A program made the position numbers and the translations under genes. DNA of 64,000 nucleotides, from contig JACQYS010000031.1 of NCBI GenBank assembly GCA_016208105.1, positions 62,001-126,000 on the forward strand, given 5' to 3'. The stretch is from Desulfovibrio sp. Its GTDB lineage: Bacteria; Desulfobacterota; Desulfovibrionia; Desulfovibrionales; Desulfovibrionaceae. This document shows, one piece after another, positions 57,208 through 64,000 of the stretch; within the stretch, counting starts at the first letter, position 1; every line of letters starts with the position of its first letter. The notes beneath the pieces were generated by a model. It was not told the DNA's origin, made no database searches, and saw only the letters and a program-made list of their open reading frames with translations.

Positions 57208-57921
57208 ATGGTTGGTCCATATGTGAATGCGGCGGCCGTGCTGGCTGGGACTCTTGCGGGGGCGTTGCTTGGAGACAGGTTGAGCAAAAACCTGCGCACC
57301 AGGATGCCTATGGTGTTCGGATGCGCGTCCATGGGGCTCGGCATAGCCATGGTCGTCAAGGTGAATTCATTGCCTCCCATGGTTCTGGCCCTTGTGCTCG
57401 GGGCCCTCGTGGGGGAGCTGGCGCATCTTGAAACCGGAATCCAGAGGCTTGCCGCGAAAACGAGGAAACTGATCGAGAAGTTTGCAAAGCCCGCTTCGGA
57501 CGTGAACCATGACGAATTTCTCGAGAAGTTTGTGGCCATCATGGTGCTTTTTTGCGTGAGCGGTACGGGAATATTTGGGGCCATGAGCGAAGGCATGACC
57601 GGGGACGCCACCCTGCTCATCGTGAAAGCCATTCTCGATCTGTTCACCTCGGCCATCTTTGCGGCATCACTCGGCTACACCGTGGCCACTCTGATGATCC
57701 CCCAGTTCATAATCCAAATCGGGCTCTATCTGGGTGCGTCCTTGATTCTTCCCCTGGTCACTCCCGGGATGACCGCCGATTTCTCCGCCTGCGGTGGTCT
57801 CATCATGCTGGCCACGGGATTTCGTATCTGCGGGATAAAGCAATTCCCCGTGGCCAATATGGTCCCTTCTCTGTTTATCGTCATGCCGCTCTCCGCTCTA
57901 TGGACTCGGTTTCTGGGCTGA
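57208..57921 (+). CDS. DUF554 family membrane protein
   Basis: A 237-aa protein with about seven TM helices, starting MVGPYVNAAAVLAGTLAGALLG, the usual DUF554 opening. Function unknown; some relatives are called YdfK-like. The ATG at 57208 is the family start; the reading frame is open far upstream across nrdJ on the other strand, which is a composition effect. It is monocistronic and ends before a terminator. Confidence 0.88.
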   Translation: MVGPYVNAAAVLAGTLAGALLGDRLSKNLRTRMPMVFGCASMGLGIAMVVKVNSLPPMVLALVLGALVGELAHLETGIQRLAAKTRKLIEKFAKPASDVNHDEFLEKFVAIMVLFCVSGTGIFGAMSEGMTGDATLLIVKAILDLFTSAIFAASLGYTVATLMIPQFIIQIGLYLGASLILPLVTPGMTADFSACGGLIMLATGFRICGIKQFPVANMVPSLFIVMPLSALWTRFLG

Positions 57922-57948
57922 ACTGGAGAAAAAAGGTTTGGCAAAAGA

Positions 57949-57980
57949 TGCGCCCGGAAAACCACAGGCTTCCGGGCGCA
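57949..57980. terminator. Bidirectional terminator between DUF554 and moeA-PBP genes
   Basis: Arms TGCGCCCGGAA (57949-57959) and TTCCGGGCGCA (57970-57980) form an 11-bp stem with T-rich TTGCATGTTTCTT to the right and A-rich sequence to the left. It suits the convergent gene ends on both sides. Confidence 0.75.
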
Positions 57981-58023
57981 TTGCATGTTTCTTAGGGAGA
58001 TCACACCAACGGGTCGAATCGGA

Positions 58024-59988
58024 TCAGTTCTCCACGTCCAGGTTGTCCGGGGGCAGTCCCTGTCCGGGCTGCATCCGCTGTCCGGTCCAGACGGTTTCAT
58101 AGCCCCCCAAAGCCTCAACCTTGGCCTTGAAACTGTCGCTTTGGATCACATGGAGAAGCGCCTGGACGCGCGGTTCCTCTAGGCTCGTCAAGGGTAGCGC
58201 CAAGTCGTAACGTTCGCGGGCCAGGGGTACGAAGTCCAGGTCCAGGGCCTTGGCCGCGGCAAAAACGCCAAGCCCGCAATCCGCTCCACCGTTCTGCACG
58301 TTGGCGGCCACGCCCATGTGGGTCATCTCTTCCTGGGTGTAGCCCGTGACCTTTGTCGGGTCGATCCCGGCAATCTTGAGGTGGTAGTCCAACAGGATGC
58401 GTGTGCCCGCTCCGCGCTGGCGGTTGACGAAGCGTACGTCGCCTCTGGCCAGGCTGGAGACGTCCTGAATGTCTTTGGGGTTTCCTGGGGACACAATGAA
58501 CCCCTGGTGGCGGATGGCCAGGTTGATCACGGCCACGGCCATTCCCGGCAGATGTTTGTCCAGGAACGAGAAATTGAAGTCGCCGGTATCCGTGTCCAGC
58601 AGATGCGTACCCGCGATAAGGGCTGAACCCTGTGCCAGTGCGGCAAGACCGCCCAGGCTTCCCACGTGGCTGGAAGCCAGACGCATGGGGTTGTCCAGGC
58701 GCATGAGTTCATCCGCCAGAAGGTCCAGGGTGATGTCGTGGCTGCCCACCACCACCAGAGTGCGCTCCAACTCCTCCGGGGAGACCAGGAGTTCGGCCGT
58801 TACTTCTTCGCCCTTGGCCAGGCCTTCCTTGTCCGGCGGTATCTTGGCCACAGCCTGGGCCCGGGTGAGGGTGGTGATGAGCCCCGCACCGCGCGACAGG
58901 GGCAAGGCCGAGTAACCGTCTCCAACGCGTCCCACGGAAAGGCGCAAGAACTCTGTAAGTCCGGGCCTGGACGGGGCGTCCTTGGCCAGACGGACCCTGG
59001 CTGTGGGGCGCCGGGCGGGCTCTGCCCTGGTGAGCCAGGCGGCCAGCGGGGCCAGAAGCTCCTCGAAGCAGACAACGGCTGATACAGGATACCCTGGCGC
59101 ACCCACCAGGAGCTTCCCCTGGGCCACGCCCAGAAGCGAGGGCTTGCCAGGCATGGCCTGAATGCCGTGGACAACCACCTCGCCGAAGCGTTCCATGACA
59201 GCCCGGGTGAAGTCCTTGCTCCCAGCGGACGATCCGGCCACCAGTGTGATGATGTGAGCTGGCGAGTTCAGGGCTTCCTCAACGGATCTGGCCAGCGCGT
59301 CAAGGTTGTCCGGAACGGGCGGACGTCTGCGGGCATCAAGCCCCCAGCTTTGCGCCAAGGCGCAAAGCATCACGGAATTTGATTCCACCACCTGGCCCGG
59401 GCCCGGAGTGGGGTGGGTGGTGTAGTCGAGCACCTCGTCTCCGGTTGGGATCACGGACATGCGCACCCGCTCGTAGACTTCGACCTCCCATACCCCGCAG
59501 GAGAGAAGCGCTCCCAGATCGTAGGCAGTGAGTTTGCGGCGCCTTGGCAGAACCAGTTCCGTGGCCACGATGTCCTCGCCGATACGGCGGACATGGGTCC
59601 AGGGGGCCACTGGAGTTTCCAGGGTGGCCCGGCCCTGGTCGTCGAATACCACGTGTTCGATCATGACCACTGCGTCGAATCCCATGGGCAGCGGCTGGCC
59701 GGTGTTGACCATGGCGAAGTCAGTGTCCGGAGACAAAACGACCGGGCTGCCCTCCCGCGCGGAAAAAGTGGATTCCCCTTTCACGGCAATGCCGTCCATG
59801 GCCGCGCAATGGAAGGTGGGAGAGCTCAAGCGGGCCATGACCGGCTTGGCCGTTATCCTGCCCAGGCATTCCTCCACCGGAACGGACTCGACTCCCACCA
59901 GGGAGATGCGGTCCAAGGCGGCCTTGGCCAAGGCCAAAGCCTCGGGGATGGGCACCGTGCGGAGAAAGATGTTGCGCTTTACGTTCAT
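58024..59988 (-). CDS. MoeA-like molybdopterin protein fused to a PBP-like domain
   Basis: A 654-aa protein. Residues about 1-410 are a MoeA/molybdenum insertion domain (AMDGIAVKGES, VNTGQPLPMGFDAVVMIEHV, SVIPTGDEVL, VAGSSAGSKDFT, GAPGYPVSAVVC). Residues about 420-640 form a periplasmic-binding-like (LysR substrate/ModA-like) domain (VVVGSHDITLDLLADEL, GDVRFVNRQRGAGTRILLDYHL). Such fusions occur in Desulfovibrio and Clostridia and may sense or load molybdate or tungstate. It overlaps moeA by four bases. Confidence 0.88.
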   Translation of the reverse strand: MNVKRNIFLRTVPIPEALALAKAALDRISLVGVESVPVEECLGRITAKPVMARLSSPTFHCAAMDGIAVKGESTFSAREGSPVVLSPDTDFAMVNTGQPLPMGFDAVVMIEHVVFDDQGRATLETPVAPWTHVRRIGEDIVATELVLPRRRKLTAYDLGALLSCGVWEVEVYERVRMSVIPTGDEVLDYTTHPTPGPGQVVESNSVMLCALAQSWGLDARRRPPVPDNLDALARSVEEALNSPAHIITLVAGSSAGSKDFTRAVMERFGEVVVHGIQAMPGKPSLLGVAQGKLLVGAPGYPVSAVVCFEELLAPLAAWLTRAEPARRPTARVRLAKDAPSRPGLTEFLRLSVGRVGDGYSALPLSRGAGLITTLTRAQAVAKIPPDKEGLAKGEEVTAELLVSPEELERTLVVVGSHDITLDLLADELMRLDNPMRLASSHVGSLGGLAALAQGSALIAGTHLLDTDTGDFNFSFLDKHLPGMAVAVINLAIRHQGFIVSPGNPKDIQDVSSLARGDVRFVNRQRGAGTRILLDYHLKIAGIDPTKVTGYTQEEMTHMGVAANVQNGGADCGLGVFAAAKALDLDFVPLARERYDLALPLTSLEEPRVQALLHVIQSDSFKAKVEALGGYETVWTGQRMQPGQGLPPDNLDVEN

Positions 59989-61223
59989 AACAGCATCACC
60001 TGGATGGTTGTTCCGGCTTCCAGACCTTCCAGGTCGGCCGGAATTCTGGCCAGCCCCTGGGCCTGCACCAGGGTTTTTACGAGCCCCGATTTGCCGAGCA
60101 CCGGCACGGCTTCAGGGAGTCCGTTCCCGCTTGGGCGAAGGCTTACGCGCACGAAATCCTCCCGGCCTTGCCTGGACGCCACGTTTCGGGCGAGTCTGGC
60201 CTGGATCTGTGGGCGGGGACGGGAAAAGGCGGAGCCGTCTCCCGCCAGATGGGAAAGAAAGGGGCAGCCGAACACGAACATCACCACCTGGGCCGAGGCC
60301 ACCTGCCCGGGCAGGCCCCACACGGCCTTTCCGCCCGAACGGGCCAGGATGGTCGGTTTGCCGGGGCTTACGGCCAAGCCGTGAACCAGCACCTGGGTGT
60401 CGGGAAGCTGTGCGAGCGCCTCTATGGTCAGGTCGCGCACGCCCACCGAACTGCCGCCAGAGAGAAAAACCACGTCGGACACCGCCAGGGAGCGAGAAAG
60501 TGCGTCGGCAATGGCGGAAACATCGTCTCGGACAATGCCGAACTGCACCGGTTCTGCCCCGCACTGGGCGCACATGGCCGCCAGGGCCGGAGCGTTGGCG
60601 TCTCGTATCTGGCCTGGTTCCGGAGCATGCGAAACAGGCACCAGTTCGTCGCCGGTGGAGAGAATGGCGGCCACAGGGCGAACACCGACACGCACCTCCT
60701 GGATTCCCAGGGCGGCCAGAAGGCCGGTTTCAGCAGGACGAATGAGCGCGCCAGCGGCAAGAACCGGCTGTCCGGCGGTGGCGTCCTCGCCGGCGAGCAT
60801 CATGTTCTCGCCGGGTGCCACGGCCTTTCTGATCTCGATGGTGTCCGCCCCCAGGTCCTGGGTATGCTCAACCATGACGACAGCGTCCGCTCCCGGAGGC
60901 AGGCTGGACCCCGTAACCACCCTGAGGCATGTGCCAGGAGCCAGGGCGCTCTTGGAGACGGCGGTGATGTCCAAATCGCCGGCCATGTCCAGATAGGTGG
61001 GGTTGGTTTCGGTGGCACCGAAGCAGTCCGCTGCGCGCACGGCGAATCCGTCCATGCTGGAACGGGGCAGCTGGGGGAGGTTCTCGGGTGATGCCACGGC
61101 TTGGGCCAGAAAACGGCCAGACGCCGCGTGCAGAGGGACGGCTTCACTTCCAAGGGGTGGGAAACCCTGAAGAACGGTTTGGAAGGCCTGCGGGGAAATC
61201 AGTTCGAGATAGTCTTTTTCCAT
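59985..61223 (-). CDS. moeA: Molybdopterin molybdenumtransferase MoeA
   Basis: A 412-aa MoeA that inserts molybdenum (or tungsten) into adenylylated molybdopterin. Motifs: SSMDGFAVRAAD (about 55-66), TGSSLPPGADAVVMVEHTQ, ILSTGDELVPV, FLSGGSSVGVRDLT and WGLPGQVASAQ. It is three bases downstream of moaA and overlaps the fusion gene. The presence of two MoeA-type genes in tandem suggests metal-selective (Mo versus W) versions, an inference from known MoeA duplications. Confidence 0.94.
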   Translation of the reverse strand: MEKDYLELISPQAFQTVLQGFPPLGSEAVPLHAASGRFLAQAVASPENLPQLPRSSMDGFAVRAADCFGATETNPTYLDMAGDLDITAVSKSALAPGTCLRVVTGSSLPPGADAVVMVEHTQDLGADTIEIRKAVAPGENMMLAGEDATAGQPVLAAGALIRPAETGLLAALGIQEVRVGVRPVAAILSTGDELVPVSHAPEPGQIRDANAPALAAMCAQCGAEPVQFGIVRDDVSAIADALSRSLAVSDVVFLSGGSSVGVRDLTIEALAQLPDTQVLVHGLAVSPGKPTILARSGGKAVWGLPGQVASAQVVMFVFGCPFLSHLAGDGSAFSRPRPQIQARLARNVASRQGREDFVRVSLRPSGNGLPEAVPVLGKSGLVKTLVQAQGLARIPADLEGLEAGTTIQVMLL

Positions 61224-61226
61224 TGT

Positions 61227-62249
61227 CTATCCGCCAATGGCCGTCATGGGTTTGGCGCAGACCCCCCGGTTGCGTCGTTCCTGAAGGAGCTTGTGTCCCA
61301 TGGGTTTTCTGGCCAGGGCTCTTCTGAGCACCTCGAGGATCCGTTCGTCGGAGGTCTTGGCGGAGCGCAGCAGCGGGCGCAGCCGGTATTCTGTGTCGGA
61401 GTAGAGGCAGGTTCTCAGCCTGCCGTCGCAGGTCAGGCGAAGGCGGTTGCAGCTAAAGCAATAGTGCCCGGAAAGCCCGGAGATCACTCCCAGGCGGCCG
61501 TGACCGCCTGCGATGTTCCACATGCGGGCCGGGCCGTGCCCTTCGTCGCCGGGGACCACCGGGGTGAGTTCGGCCATTTGCTGCGCCTTCTCCAGTATGT
61601 CCGAGGCAGGCCAGTAGAGGCCGTCGTCCCAGAGGGTGTCGCCTCCGATGGGCATGAACTCGATGAAGCGCATGTCCAGGGGGTGTGTCCTGGCCAGGTC
61701 CAGGAATGCTGGAAGTTCGCTGTCGTTTAGTCCGCGCAGGGCAACGGCGTTCACCTTTACCCGAAGCCCGGCGTCCAGGCATTCGTCTATGGATTTACGG
61801 ACATCTCTGAAGAGGTCCGCGCCGGTTATGCGGAAAAACGTGGCGGGATCAAGCGAGTCCAGGGAGATGTTCACCGCCGTGAGCCCAAGGGCAGCCAGAG
61901 TTTTGGCTTGTCCCGGCAGCAGAGTGCCATTTGTTGTCAGGCGGACGTCCATGCCGGGCGCGATGCGCATCACCTCTTCGAGAAAGCGGTGGAAACCCCT
62001 GCGGGTCAAGGGTTCGCCACCCGTGAGGCGGAGTTTTGTCAGTCCTAGAGGGGCCGCCAGTCGGATCATCCGGAGGTATTCCTCGTAGGAGAGGATGTCC
62101 GAATGGGGGATGGCCTGGAAGTCCTTGATCGGGCGGCAGTAGAGGCAGCGCAGGTTGCACCTGTCGGTCACGCTCACCCTGAGGTAGTTGACCACGCGCC
62201 CGAACCCGTCGGCAAGGCGGCTTGAAAGTGGGTCAATATCCAAAGACAT
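61227..62249 (-). CDS. moaA: GTP 3',8-cyclase MoaA
   Basis: A 340-aa radical SAM enzyme that starts molybdopterin synthesis from GTP. N-terminal cluster CNLRCLYC (C31-C38 region), GGEPLTRRG, second cluster YCFSCNRLRLTCDGRLRTCL, and a C-terminal Gly-Gly (TAIGG) needed for activity in MoaA. No ribosome site precedes the ATG at 62249, though an AGGTTGAACCT inverted repeat lies in the 40-nt gap after moaD. Confidence 0.96.
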   Translation of the reverse strand: MSLDIDPLSSRLADGFGRVVNYLRVSVTDRCNLRCLYCRPIKDFQAIPHSDILSYEEYLRMIRLAAPLGLTKLRLTGGEPLTRRGFHRFLEEVMRIAPGMDVRLTTNGTLLPGQAKTLAALGLTAVNISLDSLDPATFFRITGADLFRDVRKSIDECLDAGLRVKVNAVALRGLNDSELPAFLDLARTHPLDMRFIEFMPIGGDTLWDDGLYWPASDILEKAQQMAELTPVVPGDEGHGPARMWNIAGGHGRLGVISGLSGHYCFSCNRLRLTCDGRLRTCLYSDTEYRLRPLLRSAKTSDERILEVLRRALARKPMGHKLLQERRNRGVCAKPMTAIGG

Positions 62250-62289
62250 GGGCTTATATTATGTCAAAACAACCATGATGGAAAGAGGT

Positions 62290-62514
62290 TCAACCTCCCT
62301 CGACTATTGGCAGCAGTTCCAGGGTGGAACCGTGGCGTAGAGGAGAGTCCATACCGGCCGGACCTTTGTTCAGGAGAAGCATGAATTCGGCACCGTCCGG
62401 AATGCCTAGCCGGGCGATCACGTCGGCCACTTGGGCGTTCTCGGGAAGGGTCATCTCAGGCGGGTCCGGCTGAAAGGCGACAAGGGAGGCAAGGCAACGC
62501 ACTGTAACGAGCAT
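62290..62514 (-). CDS. MoaD/ThiS-family sulfur carrier
   Basis: A 74-aa beta-grasp protein ending in LPIVEGG, the C-terminal Gly-Gly that is thiocarboxylated in MoaD. Placement directly before moaA supports a MoaD role rather than ThiS. It starts six bases after the small lipoprotein gene and has no ribosome site of its own, so it depends on coupled translation. Confidence 0.85.
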   Translation of the reverse strand: MLVTVRCLASLVAFQPDPPEMTLPENAQVADVIARLGIPDGAEFMLLLNKGPAGMDSPLRHGSTLELLPIVEGG

Positions 62515-62520
62515 GACCGG

Positions 62521-62751
62521 CTACTTTACGACGTAACCCTTGGCTTTCATGCACTCGTCCAGGGCTTTTTGGCGGATGTCGTCGATGCTTTTTCCTTTGG
62601 GCGTTAGGGCCGCAGCCATTGCCGCCTGCCCCTGGCAGTCGTCGTAGTCGGCCCGGGTTTCGGCCGGGGATTTGTTGGTGTTCACCAACGTGGGCTGCCC
62701 GGAACAGGCGGCAAGCATGGAAACAAGCACCATCACGCTGACAACTCGCAT
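62521..62751 (-). CDS. Small predicted lipoprotein
   Basis: A 76-aa protein with a lipoprotein signal (MRVVSVMVLVSMLAAC, lipobox LAAC) and a short mature part with two further cysteines (YDDCQGQ, LDECMKAKGY). The ATG at 62751 is chosen because GGAGG ends five bases upstream. It is the first gene before moaD, probably in the same transcript. No function is recognised. Confidence 0.75.
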   Translation of the reverse strand: MRVVSVMVLVSMLAACSGQPTLVNTNKSPAETRADYDDCQGQAAMAAALTPKGKSIDDIRQKALDECMKAKGYVVK

Positions 62752-62801
62752 ACATCCCTCCGTCTTGACAGGTGAAGCCCACAATGACTAAACCCTAAGC
62801 C

Positions 62802-62891
62802 ATGCGCAAGCCCCAAGCCCGTCCCTTTTCCTGCTATTATTATTCCTACGGATTCCGCATTCGCGGGACGTGGCCGGGCGAACAATCGTAG
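62802..62891 (+). CDS. Tyrosine-rich attenuator leader peptide
   Basis: A 29-codon frame starts with ATG at 62802 and ends with TAG at 62889-62891. Codons 12-16 read Tyr-Tyr-Tyr-Ser-Tyr, flanked by Phe at codons 9 and 18 and a Trp at codon 24. It lies 27 bases before a strong intrinsic terminator and 106 bases before the ADTH synthase gene, an aromatic pathway gene. This is the layout of a ribosome-mediated attenuator sensing mainly tyrosine. Its own ribosome site is weak. Confidence 0.78.
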   Translation: MRKPQARPFSCYYYSYGFRIRGTWPGEQS

Positions 62892-62918
62892 GAACAAACC
62901 GCAAAGCGCCCTTTCCAC

Positions 62919-62952
62919 GGGGCCGCGAACCAGGCGTTCGCGGCCCCTTTTT
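62919..62952 (+). promoter_or_regulatory. Attenuator terminator upstream of ADTH synthase
   Basis: Arms GGGGCCGCGAAC (62919-62930) and GTTCGCGGCCCC (62936-62947) form a perfect 12-bp stem followed by TTTTTC. TTCGCGG (62860-62866), inside the leader peptide just after the Tyr codons, can pair with CCGCGAA (62923-62929) and so destroy the terminator stem. A ribosome stalled on the Tyr codons would leave TTCGCGG free (antitermination); one that reaches the stop codon would hide it. Confidence 0.82.
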
Positions 62953-62997
62953 CATGCCGGGAGCGCCATCACCCCGGGAAGGAGCAAGGAGGACCCC

Positions 62998-63795
62998 ATG
63001 CACATCGGAAAGACCATCCGCCTCGAGCGCATCGTCAACAGAGACACGGGCCGTGCCATCATTGTCCCCCTGGATCACGGAGTGACGGTGGGCCCCATCG
63101 ACGGCATCATCGACATGCGCGACACCGTCACGCGAATCGTGGAGGGCGGGGCCAACGCCGTACTCATGCACAAGGGGGTTGTGCCCTGCGGACACAGGGC
63201 CAGAGGCCGGGACATCGGCCTTATTGTTCATCTTTCGGCTTCCACGGTGCTTTCGCCATTCCCGGGAGTGAAAACTCTGGTCTGCGAGGTGGAAGAGGCT
63301 ATCCAATTGGGAGCGGACGCAGTGAGCTTGCATCTCAACCTGGGCGACGAGTCCGAGCGGACAATGCTTGCGGACATGGGACGCATCACCCGCGAAGCCG
63401 CCCGGTGGGGTGTCCCTGTACTGGCAATGGTCTACGGGCGCGGCCCAAAGATATCCAGCGAGTTCGACCCGGCCGTGGTGGCCCATTGCGCACGCGTGGG
63501 CATGGAGCTGGGAGCGGACATCGTGAAAGTTCCCTACACGGGGGACCCCGAGTCCTTTGCTACAGTGGTGGCCGGAGCCAGGGTGCCGGTGGTCATTGCC
63601 GGTGGGCCTAAAACCCCCACAACGAGGGATTTTCTGCGCATGGTGTTCGATTCTGTCCAGGCCGGTGGCTCAGGGCTTTCTGTCGGGCGCAACATCTTCC
63701 AGCACAAGGACCCCACCAGGCTCCTGCAGGCCTTGGGCAAGGTGGTCCACGACGGCTGGAGCGTGGACGAGGCCATGGAAGGTTTGGGAGAGTAG
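62998..63795 (+). CDS. 2-amino-3,7-dideoxy-D-threo-hept-6-ulosonate (ADTH) synthase
   Basis: A 265-aa class I aldolase of the DeoC/LacD-like superfamily. [19 protein letters not shown] near residues 21-39, the Schiff-base region VKVPYTGDP (about 180) and [13 protein letters not shown] match archaeal-type ADTH synthase (AroA'). It makes the precursor of 3-dehydroquinate in the alternative route used by methanogens and Desulfovibrio. Fructose-bisphosphate aldolase class I is the alternative. The usual partner (3-dehydroquinate synthase II) is not adjacent. AAGGAGG lies five bases before the ATG. The leader attenuator supports the aromatic pathway. Confidence 0.85.
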   Translation: MHIGKTIRLERIVNRDTGRAIIVPLDHGVTVGPIDGIIDMRDTVTRIVEGGANAVLMHKGVVPCGHRARGRDIGLIVHLSASTVLSPFPGVKTLVCEVEEAIQLGADAVSLHLNLGDESERTMLADMGRITREAARWGVPVLAMVYGRGPKISSEFDPAVVAHCARVGMELGADIVKVPYTGDPESFATVVAGARVPVVIAGGPKTPTTRDFLRMVFDSVQAGGSGLSVGRNIFQHKDPTRLLQALGKVVHDGWSVDEAMEGLGE

Positions 63796-63817
63796 GGTTG
63801 TGGAGCGTGCAAAGAGA

Positions 63818-63837
63818 GCGGGGGCTTTCGCCCCCGC
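63818..63837. terminator. Hairpin between ADTH synthase and the LysM gene
   Basis: Arms GCGGGGGC (63818-63825) and GCCCCCGC (63830-63837) with a four-base loop lie between convergent gene ends. T-rich sequence follows only on the minus strand, so it most likely ends the LysM gene transcript. Confidence 0.65.
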
Positions 63838-63845
63838 CTGATGAT

Positions 63846-64000
63846 CTACTGCACGTTTATTTTCAGTTTGTCCCCGGGCTTTAAGTGCACGGATTTGTCC
63901 AGGTTGTTCCAGGCAAGTAGGGCGTTGGGGTCAACCTTGAACTTGCGGGCGATGCTCCAGACGGTTTCGCCGTTCTCCACGCTGTAGTGGACCGGGCCGC
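63846..64000 (-). CDS. C-terminal LysM domain of a partial protein
   Basis: About 51 codons enter from the right edge and end with TAG at 63846-63848. They encode one full LysM motif: YSVENGETVWSIARKF, then LLAWNNLD and HLKPGDKLKI. LysM binds peptidoglycan. A membrane-bound lytic transglycosylase (MltD type) or a peptidase with C-terminal LysM is likely, but the catalytic part is outside the window. Confidence 0.85.
   Translation of the reverse strand, partial: GPVHYSVENGETVWSIARKFKVDPNALLAWNNLDKSVHLKPGDKLKINVQ

Overview
The window reads as GC-rich chromosomal DNA from a sulfate-reducer-like member of the Desulfobacterota (old Deltaproteobacteria), most likely Desulfovibrionales. This is inferred from gene content: a NuoD-N complex I with Mrp-type subunits, a MoeA fused to a periplasmic-binding-like domain, the archaeal-type ADTH synthase route to aromatics, and B12-dependent ribonucleotide reductase. 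I see no phage, IS element, CRISPR array, rRNA or tRNA. The DNA is densely coded and nearly all genes look intact.

Layout. 1-10.6 kb: complex I operon (end of an upstream gene, nuoD-H-I-J-K, two Mrp/NuoM-like antiporter subunits with a small membrane protein and mini-ORFs between them, nuoM, nuoN). 10.9-17.3 kb: an EAL-HDOD regulator, glycogen phosphorylase and a hybrid sensor kinase with a PhnD-like input domain. 17.7-23.1 kb: glycerol catabolism (SorC-type regulator, glpD, glpK) and an iron-ADH-family gene. 23.5-30.9 kb: MdtABC-like RND efflux genes. 31-34.8 kb: a TPR protein and a five-PAS histidine kinase. 35-39.6 kb: leuA with a Leu-rich leader peptide, then small secreted proteins. 39.7-43.4 kb: ileS and, divergently, flaG behind a near-consensus sigma-28 promoter. 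43.5-53.1 kb: an accessory stretch with three glycosyltransferases, small unknown genes, a 3-methyladenine glycosylase and a three-gene operon (methyltransferase plus two tandem radical SAM/SPASM proteins) behind a near-consensus sigma-54 promoter and ending at a strong terminator. 53.1-56.9 kb: ftsX, ftsE, nrdJ. 57.2-57.9 kb: DUF554 membrane protein. 58-62.8 kb: molybdopterin cofactor genes (moaD, moaA, moeA, moeA-PBP) with a small lipoprotein gene. 62.8-63.8 kb: ADTH synthase behind what looks like a complete tyrosine attenuator. The right edge holds the end of a LysM protein.

The strongest non-gene signals are two amino-acid leader peptides. One precedes ADTH synthase: 29 codons with Tyr-Tyr-Tyr-Ser-Tyr, then an intrinsic terminator and a competing antiterminator pairing. 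The other precedes leuA: 21 codons with five consecutive Leu codons. Other signals are the sigma-54 radical SAM operon, possibly a surface or flagellar glycan modification set, and a family of four hairpin elements sharing a GCCGCCGGAGGC-like end, two of them inside the complex I operon. Functions come from motif recognition by eye; no database search was run.
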